Source: Opisthocomus hoazin (lineage: Eukaryota > Chordata > Aves > Opisthocomiformes > Opisthocomidae). From it: a stretch of 64,000 bases of DNA. Position 1 is the first letter of the stretch; each line of letters opens with the position of its first letter. The notes below the pieces were generated by a model. The model saw only the letters and a program-made list of their open reading frames with translations. It did not search any database and was not told where the DNA came from. The stretch spans positions 5,766,001-5,830,000 of the forward strand of contig NC_134434.1 of assembly GCF_030867145.1 (NCBI RefSeq), read 5' to 3'. Shown piece by piece: positions 60,600-64,000 of this stretch. The translations under genes were made by a program, and so were the position numbers.

Positions 60600-61150
60600 C
60601 TCCAAAGCTGATCCTCGTCCCCGTGTAAACACACACGCAGGCACCGGCTGCCTACGAAGCAGTGCTTGCCCTCCTCTGGCGTAACCTCCGACCCCCCGTT
60701 AGGGCTGGCGAAGGGTGCCGCGGGACACGCACAAACCCCCGCCACCCCCCAGGGATTTGTTTCCCCCCACGGGTGCGTGCAGGCAGGTTGGTGGGCTCGG
60801 GGTCTCTCGGCAAGGCTTTCTGCAGCGGGAGGCATGGCGGCAGACAAGCGCTGACCTCCGGCGATGCCCGGCTCGCGCTCGCTACTGTCTGCAGTTTGGC
60901 AACACGGCACAAAAGCGGCGCGCAGGGGGGTACCCCCTCCCCAGCCCGCTGCCCGGGGGGCCCGAGCTTCACACGTTAACGGGCCCCCTCCAGACAAAGC
61001 CCGCCAGTTTCTTAATTAAGTCGAAGTGAAAGGCGGCCTAAAAGCATCCCACTTACATCCTCGGAGTACCTTCAGTCTGGACTTCAAACGCGGGCGGTGC
61101 GCTGCCCGTCAAACCGCGGCCCTAATAGCCGGGCGAGGGTTTTTCTCCCG
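60600..61150. other. CpG-rich patch in STX8 intron
   Basis: A GC-rich stretch with many CpG dinucleotides stands out from AT-leaning flanks, and a second one follows at about 61680-61990. Such patches can mark alternative promoters or enhancers, but I see no TATA box, start codon context or exon to attach. Open frames on both strands here reflect composition. Confidence 0.35.
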
Positions 61151-63872
61151 TAAATGGGGAATGCCGTGCCTTCAGCCCGGCCTCTTCAGCCTCCTCTCAT
61201 CTTCCCTCCAATTTTAGACATGTCTCTGGGTTATAGAGGAGGAAACAAAGGGACCGCTTGTGTGTCAGCAGCCCTCCAGAGGGTCTGCGTTTCAGTCCAC
61301 CCTTCTCCAAAGCAGGGCAGTGTCTGGAGAGCTCTTTAGCAGTTTCTGTCTCATTAACATTTCCATGAGAGATCAAAGAATATATTAAAAAAAAGAAATA
61401 TCTAAATACAATTCCTGCTATGGAACGAGACTACATAAAAAACCTGCTCAGACGCCTTTCCCTGATCCATCGCATTGCTGGTAGATAACCGTCTCCTCAT
61501 GAAACCAGCTTTTATTCCCACTGAACCCCCCGAAAGTCTCCACAGCTTCGTCCCACCAAGCCCCGGCTCCCCTGCACTTTTTCCATCGCTGGGGCCGGGT
61601 TTCTCCATGTTCCTCCCGAACAGCACCCAATTATTCCCCAGCAGTAAGTCACCGGGAGCAGGATTTGCTTTAATTTCGTCCCTTTGAGCGGCTGCTGGGG
61701 GTGGGCTGGAGATGGCTGCGGCCGCGGCGCTGGGATGAATACTAAAGAAGCACCGAGGCATCGCGTCCCGCGCGGGGGGTGACGGGGTAGGATTTTCCTC
61801 CTTGGAGGAAGCAAATCGGTGAGCTTCACGTGTCCAAAACGAGCCTTTCTCTTCCCCCTCCGTGGCTATCTGCGTGCCCGAGCCCTGCCAGCCTGAGAGC
61901 TCCACGCACCTGAGCTCCCCGGAGCAGCTTCACGGAGGGTGCCACACGCGGGGAACCGTGCCCACCGCCCCGGCCCCCCCCCCCCCAATTCCTCCCCTCC
62001 TCATTAGAAATGCCCAGCAACACCCTGCAGACAAAGCCACCGCAAACAAAGTGCGGGCAGAAAGGGGGAAGGGGAAGAGAAGAGGATTTTTGGGCTTTTT
62101 TTTTTCTTTTTTTATTTAAAGAAAGGAGCGCGGAGGAATTCTTCCTTCACTGATCTGCAGAATGCATTAATATCCCGAAGTGTTGGCACAGCCTCCAGCG
62201 CTCGGGGGACCAACAATGCGAGCAATGACTCCGAGTCTGGGATCTTCAAATAAACCACCCCTGCTGTCATGGCCACCGGGAAAGAGAATAACAGCAATAT
62301 TAGCTGACCTTCATTTCGTTGTTTCTCCAGACCTGACTGCTAGACCTCTCTTTGCCTGTTACTAGGATTTCTTGGCTGAAAAATGTGAGCATTTCCTAGA
62401 CGATAGAAGAGGCAGTTTATTAGGTAAATAAACCAGACCCTAAGCAGTCGCTTCTGCTTGATAATGAGGAGGGAAGGAAAGAGCAGGCCTCCCCACACCA
62501 CCTGAACCAACCCCAAATCAAGGCTCTGTAACCACCACCGCATGCATATTTCTCACCAGACAGTTAATGAACAAGAGAAGGTCATTTTCGCCAAGCCAAC
62601 TCGTGAGCAAAACCATTTGCTCAGAGAACTACAGGCCGTAAAAATCACACCAGGCACCGTCTGTGTGGTATAAAACTGCCCATCTATGGAAGTGGAAAGA
62701 AGTTTAAAATACGTGTGTTCTTTCCGGCTTCTGACAAAAGAAAGCATCAAGGGCAAAATGTCTACAGAGGAGTCTCGCAAGGAGAGCGCGTGGGACACCT
62801 CGCGTGGCTCCCTTCTTAGTGACCTCCAGGAACCACAGTGATAAATATAATTAAATTATCGGGCAGACAGCGACGCAGGGACAATTATGAAGAGTGATTT
62901 GCAAACCTACAGCACCTCCTGCAAAAGGCTACCGCAGTCAATCAGAGGCAAGTTTTACAACACTTCCCAACCCATCTTGAAGATAAATGTAATAACCACA
63001 GAGCGTGGCTTGGAAAATGAAGTTTCCACTGAAACAGAGCTAGTGGCACCGTTTTCCTTGCCAGAAAGGCAATGTTCTCGTGCTTTTTTTTTTTTTTATA
63101 TAGAAGGTAAGTATTACACAGTAGCTACTCTGCTACAATCCAAGTGGGGATGTGGTACAAGACAACTCCAACGCATCAAAAGCCGCCCCGGGCACAACCT
63201 CACACCTGGACTCCTGCAGATCCCAGCACTCACTAGAATTTCACAGCAAAGTCACCAGCACGAGCTGATCACCCTGCAGCAGAAACACCCCCTTCCCTCT
63301 TTCCACCCCCCAAGCAAAAAATCCTTTCTGAAGCAGGCAGTTGTACACTGAAGCAGTGAATCACAGCTTGCTGCTGCGGATCTGTGAGCAGGGAAGCGTT
63401 CCTGCCACCTATGTCCAGCCTGGTTTGCGGACAAGCGTGATGCTCAAGTGACACATCTCTGCCTTCACCGCAAAGTTCAGAAGTCACTGCAAACCCCAGA
63501 TCCAACACCAGTACGGCAGCGTCAGCAGGAGCCCTGTGCAAACCACCTCTGCGTGACGTCTGGCACCGCGACGCTGAGCGAAGGATGCAAAACCACCCTG
63601 AAGCCTTGGGCACGCAGACAGCCAAGCCCACGCTGAAGCTCCCTTAAAGGCTACGTTCATACCTTCAAGCTGTCTCAGAGTGATGCCAAAGTCCTGGACT
63701 GTAAAAAAACTGCAAAATCTGCAAAAACTACATTTAAACACAGTGTTCAAACTGGGGCTGGTTTATTAAGCTCATGACTTCAAACCCCACTTCACAGGCT
63801 GCTGAGCTCGGAGAAGCAAATCAGGCTGCGCCCGCACGTTCCACCAAAGGGAGCGTGGTCAAGCTCCTTCCA

Positions 63873-64000
63873 CAGAATCACAGAATCATTAAGGTTGGGA
63901 AAGACCTCTAAGATCACCGAGTCCAACTGTAACCCCAACACCCCCATGCCTGCTAAACCATGTCCCCAAGTGCCACATCTACATGGTTTTCAAACCCCTC
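63873..64000 (-). mobile_element. CR1 LINE 3' end, runs off the window
   Basis: Minus-strand CR1 starting CACAGAATCACAGAATCATT, then AAGGTTGGGAAAGACCTCTA, GTCCAACTGTAACCCC and GCTAAACCATGTCCCCAAGT. It belongs to the same subfamily as 33197-33365 and is cut by the right edge of the window. Confidence 0.93.

Larger units (their letters stand above)
37175..64000 (-). other. STX8: STX8 intron DNA (large)
   Basis: All DNA to the right edge is most simply the intron before the last STX8 exon. I looked for the conserved end of the SNARE motif (the segment around NETRRVNMVDRKSASC in the human protein) on the minus strand and saw no match, though a short diverged exon could escape reading by eye. The region contains CR1 copies at 37377-37682, 47400-48087, 51098-51237 and 63873-64000. 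CpG-rich patches lie at about 38860-39000, 48230-48450, 60600-61150 and 61680-61990. The stretches 37683-47399, 48088-51097 and 51238-63872 are otherwise AT-leaning unique DNA with homopolymer runs and no gene I can support. Confidence 0.65.

Noticed and set aside
37175..64000. Search for the preceding STX8 exon (end of the SNARE motif) or a CRISPR array, tRNA or rRNA
   Set aside because: No matching coding segment, regular spaced repeat or RNA gene was seen by eye. A short exon could still be missed.

Overview
This window is nuclear DNA from a bird. Two lines of evidence support that. First, it carries at least thirteen CR1 LINE fragments of the avian type, with 3' ends built from the 8-base ATTCTGTG repeat. 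Second, two vertebrate gene ends lie tail to tail in the NTN1-STX8 arrangement known from amniotes. The species cannot be fixed from the sequence. There is no bacterial content. Almost all of the long open frames are chance frames in GC-rich DNA or remnants of the CR1 reverse-transcriptase frame.

Layout: (1) Bases 1-16734 read best as the intron before the penultimate coding exon of netrin-1 (NTN1, + strand). They hold two CR1 pieces, a CATCCC-type minisatellite and several CpG-rich patches. (2) 16735-16809 is a 75-base NTN1 exon with perfect splice sites. (3) 16810-27618 is the last NTN1 intron. It holds an 88-base tandem duplication next to the donor, two sense CR1 copies and one antisense copy. 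Two of these copies form a nearly identical inverted repeat of about 600 bases. (4) 27619-27947 is the last NTN1 coding exon, carrying most of the C-terminal NTR domain and its basic tail. (5) 27948 to about 32280 is the probable long 3' UTR, with two antisense CR1 insertions, an AT-rich hairpin next to a Pumilio-type site, and an AATAAA at 32255. (6) About 32281-36145 is the gap between the two converging genes, with three more CR1 pieces and a lone minus-strand poly(A) signal. (7) About 36145-37174 is the terminal exon of syntaxin-8 (STX8, minus strand), encoding only the membrane anchor. (8) 37175-64000 is most simply a large STX8 intron. It holds CR1 copies, a small inverted CR1 pair and a short tandem duplication. 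I found no further STX8 exon there.

The two genes are not functionally linked. NTN1 encodes a secreted axon-guidance and survival cue, and STX8 encodes an endosomal SNARE. Their converging 3' ends lie about 3.9 kb apart.

I found no evidence of a new multi-gene system. The observations most worth checking are the long CR1 inverted repeat in NTN1 intron DNA, the structured element with a Pumilio site in the NTN1 3' UTR, the CR1 load of the convergent 3' region, and an antisense open frame of unknown origin at 28531-28929.
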